The translations under genes were made by a program, and so were the position numbers. Positions 44,159-53,598 of a DNA stretch of 64,000 nt are shown one piece after another. Within the stretch, counting starts at the first letter, position 1, and each line of letters starts with the position of its first letter. The notes below the pieces were generated by a model. That model was given only the letters and a program-made list of their open reading frames with translations, searched no databases and had not been told where the DNA came from. This DNA comes from Mycolicibacterium rhodesiae NBB3. GTDB taxonomy: Bacteria > Actinomycetota > Actinomycetes > Mycobacteriales > Mycobacteriaceae. The stretch spans positions 992,001 to 1,056,000 of the forward strand of contig NC_016604.1 in the NCBI RefSeq assembly GCF_000230895.2. Direction: 5' to 3'.

Positions 44159-46396
44159 CTACGCGACGTCTTGCCTCACCTGCGGGCTCGGTGCATTTTG
44201 CGGTGCCTGCGCGACCATCGTGTAGCCCATGTCTTTGAGGATTGCGATCTCCAACGCGCTCAGGGTCCGCACTCCCAACCCCGTGCCGTCACCGGAAACC
44301 ATCATCCTCTTGTTGTCATCCGTGAAGGTGTCGTCGTCGAGGTGACTGACTGAGCTGCCACCGGCCCACTCCGCGGGCGAGTACAGCGGGACCGGCTTGT
44401 CGTTGTATGCCTTCTGCGCGTTGGGTCCATTGAAGTAGAGCCCACCGCCTCCGGTGCCGCCGGTCATGTTCGAGTCGAAGGCGGGATTCCATGTGTAGTT
44501 GGTGGGGTCAATCGCATTGCCACCCGCGGAATTCGAAAGGAACCGATCGAACGTATTCCAATTTTCGTTGTCGATCGGCGGCCGCTGACCGGTCTTCTTG
44601 TCCACGTCCGGCTGACTGAGGCTGGTTCCGAATCCGAAGGTGTGCAACAACTCGTGCATCACCGTGGCGGTGAAATCGTATTCATCAGCTTTGACTTGGT
44701 CGCCCATGCTCCAGCGGTAGGCGAAATTGAAATCGATACTTCCGTCGGGCTTGGCGCCGTTGGCGTCCACGCCGGTGATGATCTTGTGCTGGACGACCGA
44801 GTCGTAGAAGCCAGGATTCACCTCGTTTGTCAGCGGGCTCTTGGCTTTCGCAAGCTCGCCGCAGCCATCCGGGTCGTCACACGGGGTCCGCATCTGGGCG
44901 GGCAGCGTCTTCAGCCATCGGCTGCTTGTGACGGTGTAGTCGATCGTGGTCGGCTTGGTGACGACGAAGTATGTCGACAGCCTCTTCGCTGCGTACTCGA
45001 ACTCCGTCCGTCTCTGCGGAGTCCAGTAGTTGTCGTTGGCCGGATACGTGAACTTGAACTCGAGCTGGTGCAGGTCCGAACCCTGTTGGATCTCGACGTT
45101 CGCTTCGACGGTGCGCGACTGAGTCGGGTTCGCAAGGTTGAGGTGCGGTCCGTCGTCAGCGGCGACGGTGAACACATCGGTGCCGTCGAAGTCGGAGTTC
45201 GGCCGGTACTTGAAAGTCCCCTTTTTGGAGTCGATTTCGACGGTGCCGTGTAGTGGTTGATGGACGACCGTGTACTTGATCGGATCCTTTTCGGCATCGG
45301 CGGCGCCGAGGGTACCGGTGATGTCGCCACTGGTCTGTCCGGTGGTCTGCTGTGGACTAAGGGTGGGTGGCTCGTCGAAGAAGCTTCGCCGCACCCACAT
45401 GAAGGCGCCCTGCAAGAGGTCGGTGATCGGGTTGGAGGGCAACATCGAGAGGAAATTCGAAATCGACACGACGATGTCCCGGATCACCGTGAAAAAAGTG
45501 ACCTTGACCGGAGCCGTTATCGAAGCTGCAACTGGCTGCGACGTCGTCCGGGCGGCCGTTTCGGCTTCGGGAGTCGGCGTAAGCAAAGCCACCCGGAAGT
45601 TCTGGTCTGACTTGGTGCTGGCCCCCGCAGAGCTGACATCCGCATGGGTCAAGGGGTTCTTTGCCAGGGCACCGCTCGACACTGCTTCCGGCTCGACGAT
45701 CGGCTGATCGCCGGAGTCCACTACCTCCGCGTGTCCGCCCGACGCTTCTTTCGGCTCGACGTTCGGCTGATCGCCGGCGACTACCTCCGCGTGTCCGCCC
45801 GATGCTTCACCCGGCTCGACGATCGGCTGATCACCGCCTACTGCCTCAGCCGGTGCACCCGACGCTTCTGCGGGCTCGGCTGTCGGCGCGCCACCCGCGC
45901 CTGCGACCTCTATCTGTCCGCCCGACGGTTCTCCAGACGCCTCCCCCGGCTCGTCAGCGGCACCCGTTGCCTCAGCCCCCGACGAACTCGAGTTGCTTAC
46001 CGATCCAGGCGGCGATCCGCTCGAGTCCTCGGTTTCCGCCGCAGGGCCGGTGTCAGCGGAGTGCGTTTGAAGCGTGCCCATTCTCGGGGGCAGCTTGTCC
46101 CTGCTGGTCGTCAGCGACGGAAGGCTGCCGACCCGCGGTAAGTTGCCGCGGCGCGGGCCCAACCGTCCGTTGTGGGGCGCGTGCGTGCCGTCGGCATCGG
46201 CGTTGTTCGCTGCAGTGCTGTCTGACGGATTTCTCTCACTGCCCCCGGATGCCGCGTCTGCCGATGTCGTGCCGTCGGCGTAGGCGACGGCGGTCACACT
46301 GCCAAAAGCGGCGTAGACGCCAAGCGCCACCGCTAACGCGCCGACCCCTACGTGAAACCGACCGACTGAGCACACATCACAGCGTCCAACCTTCAA
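44159..46396 (-). CDS. Large secreted metalloprotease with repeat region and cadherin/Ig-like domain
   Basis: 745 residues. A signal peptide (hydrophobic core VGALAVALGVYAAFG, ending AVAYADG) precedes ~220 residues of low-complexity sequence rich in Ser, Gly, Glu and Ala. This includes three to four copies of a GDQPIVEPGEASGGHAEV-type unit. Next comes a hydrophobic stretch (about 290-330), a cadherin/VCBS-like beta domain (LHGTVEIDSKKGTFKY, FDGTDVFTV) and a zinc protease-like domain with MHELLHTFGFG near residue 580. No close family is recognised. It is probably a surface-exposed or released protease; the ~600-bp gene-free upstream region could hold its promoter. Confidence 0.75.
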   Translation of the reverse strand: MKVGRCDVCSVGRFHVGVGALAVALGVYAAFGSVTAVAYADGTTSADAASGGSERNPSDSTAANNADADGTHAPHNGRLGPRRGNLPRVGSLPSLTTSRDKLPPRMGTLQTHSADTGPAAETEDSSGSPPGSVSNSSSSGAEATGAADEPGEASGEPSGGQIEVAGAGGAPTAEPAEASGAPAEAVGGDQPIVEPGEASGGHAEVVAGDQPNVEPKEASGGHAEVVDSGDQPIVEPEAVSSGALAKNPLTHADVSSAGASTKSDQNFRVALLTPTPEAETAARTTSQPVAASITAPVKVTFFTVIRDIVVSISNFLSMLPSNPITDLLQGAFMWVRRSFFDEPPTLSPQQTTGQTSGDITGTLGAADAEKDPIKYTVVHQPLHGTVEIDSKKGTFKYRPNSDFDGTDVFTVAADDGPHLNLANPTQSRTVEANVEIQQGSDLHQLEFKFTYPANDNYWTPQRRTEFEYAAKRLSTYFVVTKPTTIDYTVTSSRWLKTLPAQMRTPCDDPDGCGELAKAKSPLTNEVNPGFYDSVVQHKIITGVDANGAKPDGSIDFNFAYRWSMGDQVKADEYDFTATVMHELLHTFGFGTSLSQPDVDKKTGQRPPIDNENWNTFDRFLSNSAGGNAIDPTNYTWNPAFDSNMTGGTGGGGLYFNGPNAQKAYNDKPVPLYSPAEWAGGSSVSHLDDDTFTDDNKRMMVSGDGTGLGVRTLSALEIAILKDMGYTMVAQAPQNAPSPQVRQDVA
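45690..45900 (-). repeat. Four imperfect tandem 60-63-bp repeats in the metalloprotease gene
   Basis: GCTCGACGATCGGCTGATC-like units start at 45691, 45754, 45814 and 45874 (the last degenerate), a period of 63, 60 and 60 bp. They encode the repeated GDQP-EP-EASGGHAEV units. In-frame unit length means copy number could vary without breaking the reading frame. Confidence 0.75.
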
Positions 46397-46994
46397 CCCA
46401 ATACCCCCCTCAATCCGGAACCCGCCGCACTTTTTTAACAGACGCGTAAGTCTTGGCGACGCTTTTCGGAGTAGCGCGCTTTTCTTTTGCTATCAAGATC
46501 AGGCCGAGGAAGCTTGAAATGCGGTCGAAAAAGCGGTCATGACCAGCAGATTGCGTCGAAAGCGGATAATGTCTTCATCTTTCTTAAATGTTTGCTACGT
46601 CTATTCGCAATTCGGATACAGTCCAGGCCCGGCCGCGACTCCGAAGCGGCAAGTGAGAGGCTCCAAACGCGTCATCGCCAGGCTCGACAAGGTCGGGTTA
46701 TGGGCGGGATGTTGAATCCCATTTGCAACGGTCACCTATTCGCCGCCAACTAGGCGCCGGCCGCTTCCATCTCAACGGGTGGCGGTAGCGCCGATTGGTG
46801 AGCCGTTGCAGAAGCACGGTCCGACATCACGCCCGCGAAGCGTCGTTGCCGGATGAGACGTTTCGCGATTGCTGGCATCCCGAGGATCTTCGTCAGCCGC
46901 GCTCGGGCATCGTCTCGCCGGCTGACGCGTGTCACCACATAGAAAGGGCCCTGAACTCCTTGGCGGGGTTCAGGGCCTTCCTATGTCGCAACGA
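46397..46994. other. Gene-free stretch between the metalloprotease gene and tRNA-Tyr
   Basis: About 600 bp with only short unconvincing open frames. The part from 46480 to 46620 is noticeably AT-richer than its neighbours (for example TTTCTTAAATGTTTGCTACG near 46580) and probably holds the metalloprotease promoter. Towards 46945-46980 lies the tRNA terminator hairpin. I see no tRNA, repeat or attachment-site signature in the rest. Confidence 0.4.
46945..46979 (-). terminator. Terminator hairpin after tRNA-Tyr
   Basis: GGCCCTGAAC (46947-46956) pairs perfectly with GTTCAGGGCC (46968-46977), extended by weaker pairs on both sides. On the reverse strand, downstream of the tRNA, the stem is followed by TTTC. 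It is a good intrinsic terminator for the tRNA transcript. Confidence 0.75.
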
Positions 46995-47080
46995 TGGTGG
47001 CAGGTACAGGATTCGAACCTGTGTAGGCGTTAGCCGACGGATTTACAGTCCGCTCCCATTGGCCGCTCGGGCAACCTGCC
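46995..47080 (-). tRNA. tRNA-Tyr (GTA anticodon)
   Basis: On the reverse strand the acceptor stem GGCAGGT (47080-47074) pairs with ACCTGCC, followed by A and an encoded CCA. The anticodon loop reads CTGTAAA (anticodon GTA). The long variable arm and the T-arm GGTTCGAATCC are present, as expected for a class II tRNA-Tyr of 86 nt. A terminator hairpin lies 16 bp downstream. Confidence 0.96.
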
Positions 47081-47184
47081 TGGGTGCTGCACCACCCGGG
47101 TACCGGTTTGGTGCGAATAGCAGGGTACAACGAGGATGGTGCGAAGACGAAAACGCACCAGACAAATCGAGGAAGGCGGATCCA

Positions 47185-47676
47185 ATGGCGGATTCATCGT
47201 TCGACGTCGTCAGCAAGGTCGATCGCCAAGAGGCCGACAACGCACTGAACCAGGCTGCCAAGGAACTGAGCACCCGCTACGACTTCCGCGGCACCGACAC
47301 GTCCATCGCCTGGCAGGGCGAGGAGACCGTCGTGATCACGTCCTCGACCGAGGAGCGGGTCAAGGCGGCGATCGACGTCTTCAAGGAGAAGCTGATCCGC
47401 CGCGACATCTCGATGAAGGCCTTCGACGTCGGCGAGCCGCAGGCGTCCGGCAAGACCTTCAAGGTCAGCGGCCAGATGAAGCAGGGCATCAGCAGCGAGG
47501 ATGCCAAGAAGATCACCAAGATCATCCGCGACGAAGGACCCAAGGGCGTCAAGGCTCAGATCCAGGGCGACGAGATCCGCGTCTCGTCCAAGAAGCGCGA
47601 CGATCTGCAGGCGGTGATCGCCCTATTGAAGGGTTCCGACCTGGATGTCGCCCTGCAGTTCGTCAACTACCGCTAG
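47185..47676 (+). CDS. yajQ: YajQ-family nucleotide-binding protein
   Basis: 163 residues starting [16 protein letters not shown]. The double ferredoxin-like fold of YajQ/UPF0234 is recognisable along the whole length ([43 protein letters not shown]-type C-terminus [17 protein letters not shown]). Homologues bind nucleotides, and in Xanthomonas cyclic di-GMP. It corresponds to Rv0566c and starts the conserved gene block running rightwards. GAGGAAGG lies upstream of the ATG. Its end overlaps the convergent transglutaminase-like gene by 4 bp. Confidence 0.95.
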   Translation: MADSSFDVVSKVDRQEADNALNQAAKELSTRYDFRGTDTSIAWQGEETVVITSSTEERVKAAIDVFKEKLIRRDISMKAFDVGEPQASGKTFKVSGQMKQGISSEDAKKITKIIRDEGPKGVKAQIQGDEIRVSSKKRDDLQAVIALLKGSDLDVALQFVNYR

Positions 47677-48479
47677 CCGATCGAAACCAATCCGTCGATC
47701 GAGTCGGCGGGTAGGTCACCGTCGACGACGGCGATCACGTTCATCCAGTTGAGGTTGATCGCGCCCCTGTGGTTGTCCAGGAAGGCGGTGTCGGCGGCAT
47801 CGCGCCCCGTAGCGATGCGTACCAGCGTCTGCCGTGGAGCCAGCAGAGTGGCGTCGACGACGCGCCATTGCCCATCGACGAACGCTTCGGCGACGGCGTG
47901 GAAGTCCATCGGGAAAAGACCCGGGGCGTACACCGAAACGACGCGGGCGGGTACGAAGACCGCCCGTAGCAGCGCCACCACGAGGTGAGCGAAGTCGCGG
48001 CAGACTCCGGCGCCGGCGAGCAACGTGTCCGCCGCTCCGTCGATCGGGTCGCTGGATCCCGGCACGTAGTTCAGCCGAGTACCGACCCACGAGGACACCT
48101 TCTCCAGCAGCGTCGCGGAATCGACGTACCTACCGAACTCCGTTGCCGCGAAGCCGAAGAACTTGTCGGCCTCCGCGTAGCGGCTCGGGCGCAGATACGT
48201 CGACTTGTCGTACTCCGTCACCGGCGGTGGACCGGTCCTGCCCGTGATGGTCGCCGCGTAGTCGACCTTCAAGAACCCGGGGTTCGGGACGTCCAGCTTG
48301 TGGATGCGATTACCGTGCGTGCCGCTTATCTCCAACGGCTGCACCGGTTTTCCGTCGAGGACGAAGGACAACGATTCCGACACATGGGCATTCGCATGCG
48401 GGGCGACGGCGATCTGGAACTCCAGTTCGGTCGGCTCGATGACCGAGACCGCGAGTTCTGCGCCGACGTCTCGCTTCAT
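47673..48479 (-). CDS. Transglutaminase-like cysteine protease-fold protein
   Basis: 268 residues from ATG 48479; the open frame extends 24 codons further. The C-terminal half is a transglutaminase-like domain: [18 protein letters not shown] carries the catalytic Cys, [15 protein letters not shown] the His and VVDAT the Asp. The N-terminal half matches the beta-rich extension common in bacterial members ([19 protein letters not shown]). Such proteins may cleave or crosslink peptides; substrates in mycobacteria are unknown. No signal peptide is seen, so it is probably cytosolic. It is divergent from gpsA. Confidence 0.9.
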   Translation of the reverse strand: MKRDVGAELAVSVIEPTELEFQIAVAPHANAHVSESLSFVLDGKPVQPLEISGTHGNRIHKLDVPNPGFLKVDYAATITGRTGPPPVTEYDKSTYLRPSRYAEADKFFGFAATEFGRYVDSATLLEKVSSWVGTRLNYVPGSSDPIDGAADTLLAGAGVCRDFAHLVVALLRAVFVPARVVSVYAPGLFPMDFHAVAEAFVDGQWRVVDATLLAPRQTLVRIATGRDAADTAFLDNHRGAINLNWMNVIAVVDGDLPADSIDGLVSIG

Positions 48480-48615
48480 GGTGGGAATGATGCGCCTCTC
48501 GATCGGGATCTGCGAGCCGTGGCGACGGTGCCGGCTAGTCGTGTCCGACACCTACCCGTATTCGTTCACCACAAACCGCCCCGGGCGGCTCGTCGACAGT
48601 CATACCCTGATCGGC

Positions 48616-49641
48616 ATGGCACCTTCTCAGCGCGAACCCAAAGTCGTCGTCCTCGGTGGAGGCTCCTGGGGCACCACTGTGGCGTCTATCTGCGCCAGGC
48701 GTGGCCCGACGCTGCAGTGGGTGCGCTCGCAGGAGACCGCCGACGACATCAACGAGAAGCACCGCAACAGCAAGTACCTGGGCAACGAGGTCGAACTCGC
48801 GCACACGCTGAAGGCCACCACCGACTTCTCCGAGGCAGCCGATTGCGCCGACGTGATCGTGATGGGTGTGCCGTCGCACGGCTTCCGCGGCGTGCTGACC
48901 GAGCTCGCCAAGGAACTACGGCCGTGGGTGCCGGTGGTGTCGCTGGTGAAGGGTCTCGAGCAGGGCACGAACTACCGGATGAGCCAGATCGTCGACGAAG
49001 TGTTGCCCGGGCATCCGGCCGGAATCCTCGCCGGGCCCAACATAGCTCGCGAAGTGGCCGAGGGTTACGCCGCCGCCGCGGTACTCGCGATGCCCGATCA
49101 GCGTCTCGCGGCGAACCTCGCGAACCTGTTCCGCACCAGGCGGTTTCGCACTTACACCACCGACGATGTCGTTGGCGTCGAGATGGCCGGCGCACTGAAG
49201 AACGTGTATGCCATCGCCGTCGGAATGGGGTATTCCCTTGGGATCGGCGAGAATACGCGTGCAATGGTGATTGCCCGCGCATTACGTGAGATGTCCAAGC
49301 TCGGCGAGGCCGTAGGAGGACATCGCGACACGTTCTCCGGTGTGGCCGGCATGGGCGACCTCATCGTCACGTGTACGTCACAGCGCAGCCGCAATCGTCA
49401 TGTCGGTGAGCAGCTCGGTTCGGGTAAGTCGATCGACGAGATCATCGCGGCGATGAACCAGGTCGCCGAGGGCGTGAAAGCCGCGAGCGTGGTCATGGAA
49501 TTCGCCGACAAGTACGGCATCTCGATGCCGATCGCACGCGAGGTCGACAACGTCGTCAACCACGGCTCGAACGTCGAAGAGGCCTACCGCGGGCTCATGG
49601 CGGAGAAGCCCGGCCACGAGGTGCACGGCTCGGGATTCTGA
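48616..49641 (+). CDS. gpsA: NAD(P)-dependent glycerol-3-phosphate dehydrogenase
   Basis: 341 residues from ATG 48616. The Rossmann motif VVLGGGSWGTTVA, VSLVKGLEQGT, GPNIAREVAEG, GALKNVYAIAVGMG with the catalytic Lys, and GMGDLIVTCTS are all present. It reduces dihydroxyacetone phosphate to sn-glycerol 3-phosphate in the cytosol, feeding phospholipid synthesis. It corresponds to Rv0564c (gpdA1). The monooxygenase gene present beside it in M. tuberculosis (Rv0565c) is absent here. Confidence 0.97.
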   Translation: MAPSQREPKVVVLGGGSWGTTVASICARRGPTLQWVRSQETADDINEKHRNSKYLGNEVELAHTLKATTDFSEAADCADVIVMGVPSHGFRGVLTELAKELRPWVPVVSLVKGLEQGTNYRMSQIVDEVLPGHPAGILAGPNIAREVAEGYAAAAVLAMPDQRLAANLANLFRTRRFRTYTTDDVVGVEMAGALKNVYAIAVGMGYSLGIGENTRAMVIARALREMSKLGEAVGGHRDTFSGVAGMGDLIVTCTSQRSRNRHVGEQLGSGKSIDEIIAAMNQVAEGVKAASVVMEFADKYGISMPIAREVDNVVNHGSNVEEAYRGLMAEKPGHEVHGSGF

Positions 49642-49651
49642 TCTCCGTCGA

Positions 49652-50185
49652 TCAGTTGATGTACGGGGTGCCCTCGGGCCGGTCCAGCAGCGGGTTCACC
49701 CCGCCGTTGATGATGAAGCTCCCCGCGGGGCTGAGCACGAAGCCGGACTGGTTGCGGCTGTCCGCACAGGTCGTCACCGACCCGTCACTGCCGCAGCTGA
49801 CGGTCTGGAAGCTGAGCCGCGAACCGGGTGGCAGCGGCTTGGCGTTGACACCGGCGAACACATCTCCCGCCGAATTGGCGAACGTCGGCACGCCAGGACC
49901 GCCGCTGACGAGGTTCGCGCCCTCGGGCGCACCGGGGATCGCGCCGCTGCAGCCGTAACCACCGTTGCGCTGCAGCACGCAGGTCAAACCGTCGGGCGTC
50001 TTGAAGGCGTACCACTGATTGTCCACGACCTGATACTCGGACAGCTTCACCGGCGCGTAGGCGTTCACGTTGGGCGGCGGCGGAGGAGGTGGCGGCGCCG
50101 GCGGCTGGGCCACGGCGATGCCCGGAAGCCCGATCAAGGCCGCCCCAGCAGAACCTACGACGCCGATCAGCAGTCTGTTCAGCAC
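49652..50185 (-). CDS. Secreted Pro-rich protein, unknown function
   Basis: 177 residues from GTG 50185; the open frame extends 13 codons further. A signal peptide ends IAVAQPPA and is followed by a run of prolines, then a domain with four cysteines (LTCVLQRNGGYGCSG, SFQTVSCGSDGSVTTCADS), probably two disulphides. It resembles a widespread group of mycobacterial exported proteins of unknown function (WYAFKTPDGLTCVLQ). It lies between gpsA (convergent) and htpX. Confidence 0.8.
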   Translation of the reverse strand: MLNRLLIGVVGSAGAALIGLPGIAVAQPPAPPPPPPPPNVNAYAPVKLSEYQVVDNQWYAFKTPDGLTCVLQRNGGYGCSGAIPGAPEGANLVSGGPGVPTFANSAGDVFAGVNAKPLPPGSRLSFQTVSCGSDGSVTTCADSRNQSGFVLSPAGSFIINGGVNPLLDRPEGTPYIN

Positions 50186-50265
50186 GGTCCACACCCTAAA
50201 TGGTGTGCTGTTGGCTCGCAGCATGCCCGTTCCATCGCTGGTCAGAGCAGCTGTGTTACGCCATT

Positions 50266-50310
50266 TTCGGTGCGTTGGCGGTCGCTGAGCGAACGTACGC
50301 GCACCGAAAT
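50266..50310 (-). repeat. Intergenic hairpin element, copy 2 (likely htpX terminator)
   Basis: TTTCGGTGCG (50266-50275) pairs perfectly with CGCACCGAAA (50301-50310) around a 25-nt loop containing GAGCGAACGT. It lies 4 bp beyond the htpX stop. The arms and part of the loop recur at 16771-16811 and, truncated, at 63119-63149. Confidence 0.65.
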
Positions 50311-50313
50311 CGC

Positions 50314-51192
50314 TCAGTAGCGGTCCGGGCCGCGACCGGCCATGGCTTCCAGCCGCGCGATGCGGTCTTCCATCGGCGGGTGCGTCGAGAACAGCTTGCC
50401 GATCTTCTCGCCGGCCCGGAACGGGTTGGCGATCATCAGGTGTGCCTGATCGGCGAGCTGGGGCTCCGGCGGCAGCGGGGCCTGCTGCACGCCCGAGCTG
50501 ATCTTGCGCAGCGCGCTCGCCAGCGCCAGCGGATCGCCCGTCAACTCCGCACCCGACTGGTCGGCCTGATACTCACGCGACCGCGACACCGCCAGCTTGA
50601 TGACCGTCGCGGCGATCGGGCCGAGAAGCGCAACCAGAAGCATCGCAAAAGGATTGGTGCCACCTTCGCGGCTGCCGCCGAACATCCCCGCGAACTGTGC
50701 GACGAGAGCCAACGCCGTAACCACCGACGCCATCGCGCCTGCCACACACGAGATGAGGATGTCGCGGTTGTACACGTGGCTGAGCTCATGGCCCAGCACC
50801 GCTCGCAGCTCCCGCTCGTTGAGGATTCCCAGGATCCCGGTCGTGCAGCACACCGCCGCGTTGCGCGGATTGCGACCCGTCGCGAACGCATTCGGGGCCG
50901 CCGTATCGCTGATGTAGAGCCGCGGCATCGGCTGGCGCGCAGTCGTCGCCAGTTCGCGCACGATCTTGTACATCACCGGCGCCTGCATCTCGTTGACCGG
51001 CTGCGCATGCATCGCCCGCAGGGCCAGCTTGTCGCTGTTGAAGTAGACGTAGACGTTCATGCCGACGGCGAACAGGACCGCCAGGTACATGATGTTGCGC
51101 CCGAACAGTGCGCCGATGAACACGATCAGCGCGGAAAAACCGGCGAGCAGCAAGAACGTCTTGGCGGTGTTGGCGTGCGGATGCCAAGTCAT
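50314..51192 (-). CDS. htpX: Membrane zinc metalloprotease HtpX
   Basis: 292 residues, M48B family. Two N-terminal helices (about 10-55), the zinc motif [11 protein letters not shown], two further helices after it, and [15 protein letters not shown] with the third zinc ligand Glu. HtpX degrades misfolded membrane proteins with FtsH and is stress-induced in many bacteria. It corresponds to Rv0563 and lies downstream of grcC1 on the same strand, as in M. tuberculosis. Confidence 0.96.
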   Translation of the reverse strand: MTWHPHANTAKTFLLLAGFSALIVFIGALFGRNIMYLAVLFAVGMNVYVYFNSDKLALRAMHAQPVNEMQAPVMYKIVRELATTARQPMPRLYISDTAAPNAFATGRNPRNAAVCCTTGILGILNERELRAVLGHELSHVYNRDILISCVAGAMASVVTALALVAQFAGMFGGSREGGTNPFAMLLVALLGPIAATVIKLAVSRSREYQADQSGAELTGDPLALASALRKISSGVQQAPLPPEPQLADQAHLMIANPFRAGEKIGKLFSTHPPMEDRIARLEAMAGRGPDRY

Positions 51193-51288
51193 TGCGGCTG
51201 TCTCCTACTAGACCGACTACATCAAACTGAAAACGGAAGATCTCAGTTGCATTAACGCATAGCCAGGCTCGGCAAGTTCCGCAGATCG

Positions 51289-52296
51289 TCAGCCGTGACG
51301 GTTTGCCGTGTAATCGGCCAGCGTGGCCAGGGCCTGGCGTCCGGGCCCCTCGGGCAGATTCGCCAGCTCCTCGCGGGCCTGCGCGGCGTACTCCGCGACA
51401 GTCTGTTTCGCCCGCACCATGCCTGGAGAGGCGCGCAGCAGCCGAAGCGCCTCCGCCAAATCGTCGTCGTTCTCGACTGGACCGGCCAGCAGCTCGCGCA
51501 GCCGGTCGGCGTCGGGGCCGGTATCGCGCAAGGCGTACAGCACCGGCAGGGTGTGCACGCCCTCGCGCAGATCGGTACCGGGCAGCTTGCCCGACTCGTC
51601 TGGATCGCTGTCGATGTCGATGATGTCGTCGGAGATCTGGAACGCCGTGCCCACGATGCCGCCGAGACGGCTCAGGCGCTCGATCTGCTCCTCGTCGGCG
51701 CCGGAGAACGTCGCACCGAACCGGCCGGATGCCGCGATCAGGCACGCGGTCTTCTCGTAGACGACCTTCAGGTAGTGCTCCACGGCGTCGGCGTGCTCGG
51801 TCGCGCCGCGCGTTTCGCGCATCTGGCCGGTGACCAGCTGGGCGAAGGTGTCGGCGATGATGCGCACCGCTTCGGGGCCGAGCCGGGACACCAGCCGCGA
51901 CGCGGTCGCGAACAGATAGTCGCCGGCCAGGATCGCGATGTTGTTGCTCCACCGCGCATTCGCGCTCGGCGCACCGCGGCGCACCTGGGCCTCGTCCATC
52001 ACGTCGTCGTGGTACAGCGTCGCCAGGTGCACCAGCTCGATGACGGCCCCTGCGACATCGACCTGCCAGGCATCGGGTTCGGGCCCCAACCGCGCCGCCA
52101 GCACGGTGAACAGCGGGCGGAACCGCTTACCGCCGGCCTGGAACAGGTGCTGAACCGCCTCGGACATCAACTCGTCGGCTTTGCCCAGCTCAGTGGCCAT
52201 CAGGTCTTCGATTCGGGCCACGGCCTCACGAACGTCCTGCGCAAACGCGGGGTCTCCGAAATCGACCCCTGCCACCACACTCGCGGGCGTTCTCAC
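51289..52296 (-). CDS. grcC1: Polyprenyl diphosphate synthase (GrcC1)
   Basis: 335 residues, GTG start. The first Asp-rich motif DDVMDEAQVRRG and the second DDIIDIDSDPDES bind Mg-diphosphate, and GGKRFRP is the isopentenyl diphosphate site. It is a trans-prenyltransferase that elongates IPP to a long all-trans chain and corresponds to Rv0562. Together with menD, menG and menJ in this block it most likely supplies the menaquinone side chain. Its start codon is only 21 bp from the divergent menJ start. Confidence 0.93.
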   Translation of the reverse strand: MRTPASVVAGVDFGDPAFAQDVREAVARIEDLMATELGKADELMSEAVQHLFQAGGKRFRPLFTVLAARLGPEPDAWQVDVAGAVIELVHLATLYHDDVMDEAQVRRGAPSANARWSNNIAILAGDYLFATASRLVSRLGPEAVRIIADTFAQLVTGQMRETRGATEHADAVEHYLKVVYEKTACLIAASGRFGATFSGADEEQIERLSRLGGIVGTAFQISDDIIDIDSDPDESGKLPGTDLREGVHTLPVLYALRDTGPDADRLRELLAGPVENDDDLAEALRLLRASPGMVRAKQTVAEYAAQAREELANLPEGPGRQALATLADYTANRHG

Positions 52297-52317
52297 CCTG
52301 CCAACATACTGGGACCT

Positions 52318-53598
52318 ATGGACTTACCGGCGGGCAGTAGCGTTGGGCCCACGCGCGAAGCGCAGGGGACGACCGGGGGATCGGTGAAGGCCGATGTGGT
52401 GATCATCGGGGCCGGACCCGCCGGCTCGGCCGCGGCGGCGTGGGCATGCCGGGCCGGGCGCAACGTGCTGGTGATCGACTCGGCGCAGTTCCCCCGCGAC
52501 AAGGCGTGCGGCGACGGATTGACCCCACGCGCGGTCCAGGAGATGGAGCACCTCGGGCTCGGTGAGTGGCTGGACGGCCGCGTGCGACACCGCGGGTTGC
52601 GGATGGCGGGATTCGGCGCCGACGTCGAGATCGAATGGCCGGGGCCGTCGTTTCCCTCGACATCAAGCGCTGTCCCGCGCACCGAACTCGACGACCGCAT
52701 CCGCATGGTCGCCGTCGACGAAGGCGCGAAGATGATGCTCGGCACCAAAGCCGTTGACGTACACCATGATTCGTCGGGCAGGGTATCGTCCGTCGTCTTG
52801 GATGACGGTGCCGAGATCGGCTGCGGCGAGCTGATCGTCGCCGACGGCGCACGGTCGACCCTGGGCCGGGTGCTCGGCCGTGAGTGGCACAAGCAGACGG
52901 TCTACGGCGTCGCGATCCGCGGGTACATCGCCACGCCGCGGGCCAGCGAGCCGTGGATCACGTCGCATCTGGAACTGCGCTCCCCCGAGCGTGAGGTGCT
53001 GCCCGGCTACGGCTGGATCTTCCCGCTGGGCAACGGCGAGGTGAACATCGGCGTCGGCGCGCTGGCGACCTCGAAGCGGCCGGCCGACGCCGCGCTGCGG
53101 CCCTTGATGTCGTACTACACGGCCCTGCGACGCGAGGAATGGGGGTTCACCGGGGAGCCTCGCGCGGGGCTGTCGGCACTGCTGCCGATGGGTGGCGCCG
53201 TATCCGGGGTCGCCGGACCGAACTGGATGCTGATCGGGGATGCCGCGGCCTGCGTCAACCCGCTGAACGGCGAGGGCATCGACTACGGGCTCGAGACCGG
53301 ACGGCTGGCCGCCGAACTGCTGGGCACCGGGGACTTCACGACGGCGTGGCCTGCGGTGCTGTCGGCACACTACGCACACGGGTTCTCCGTCGCCCGACGG
53401 TTGGCGCTGCTGCTGACGATTCCCCGATTCCTTCCCGCGACAGGCCCGCTGGCGATGCGGTCGACGTTCTTGATGACGATCGCGGTGCGCGTCATGGGCA
53501 ACTTCGTCACCGACGAGGATGCGGACTGGGTCGCTCGGCTGTGGCGTCGGGCGGGTTCGGCGTCGCGCCGGATCGACGAACGGCCGCCGTTCAGTTAG
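52318..53598 (+). CDS. menJ: Menaquinone side-chain reductase MenJ (geranylgeranyl reductase family)
   Basis: 426 residues. FAD-binding motif VVIIGAGPAGSAAAAWACR, FPRDKACGDGLTPRA (family signature) and the second FAD motif WMLIGDAAACVNPLNGEGID are complete. MenJ (Rv0561c) saturates the second isoprene unit of menaquinone-9 to give MK-9(II-H2). It is adjacent and divergent to grcC1, as in M. tuberculosis. The 21-bp gap leaves little room for a leader, so at least one transcript is likely leaderless. Confidence 0.93.
   Translation: MDLPAGSSVGPTREAQGTTGGSVKADVVIIGAGPAGSAAAAWACRAGRNVLVIDSAQFPRDKACGDGLTPRAVQEMEHLGLGEWLDGRVRHRGLRMAGFGADVEIEWPGPSFPSTSSAVPRTELDDRIRMVAVDEGAKMMLGTKAVDVHHDSSGRVSSVVLDDGAEIGCGELIVADGARSTLGRVLGREWHKQTVYGVAIRGYIATPRASEPWITSHLELRSPEREVLPGYGWIFPLGNGEVNIGVGALATSKRPADAALRPLMSYYTALRREEWGFTGEPRAGLSALLPMGGAVSGVAGPNWMLIGDAAACVNPLNGEGIDYGLETGRLAAELLGTGDFTTAWPAVLSAHYAHGFSVARRLALLLTIPRFLPATGPLAMRSTFLMTIAVRVMGNFVTDEDADWVARLWRRAGSASRRIDERPPFS

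Noticed and set aside
46750-46938. 62-codon reverse open frame in the gap before tRNA-Tyr
   Set aside because: Arg/Ala-rich composition, no ribosome binding site and no recognisable motif; typical of random high-GC open frames.
46995-47080. tRNA-Tyr as attachment site of an integrated element
   Set aside because: No integrase gene or repeated tRNA 3' end was found in the flanks.
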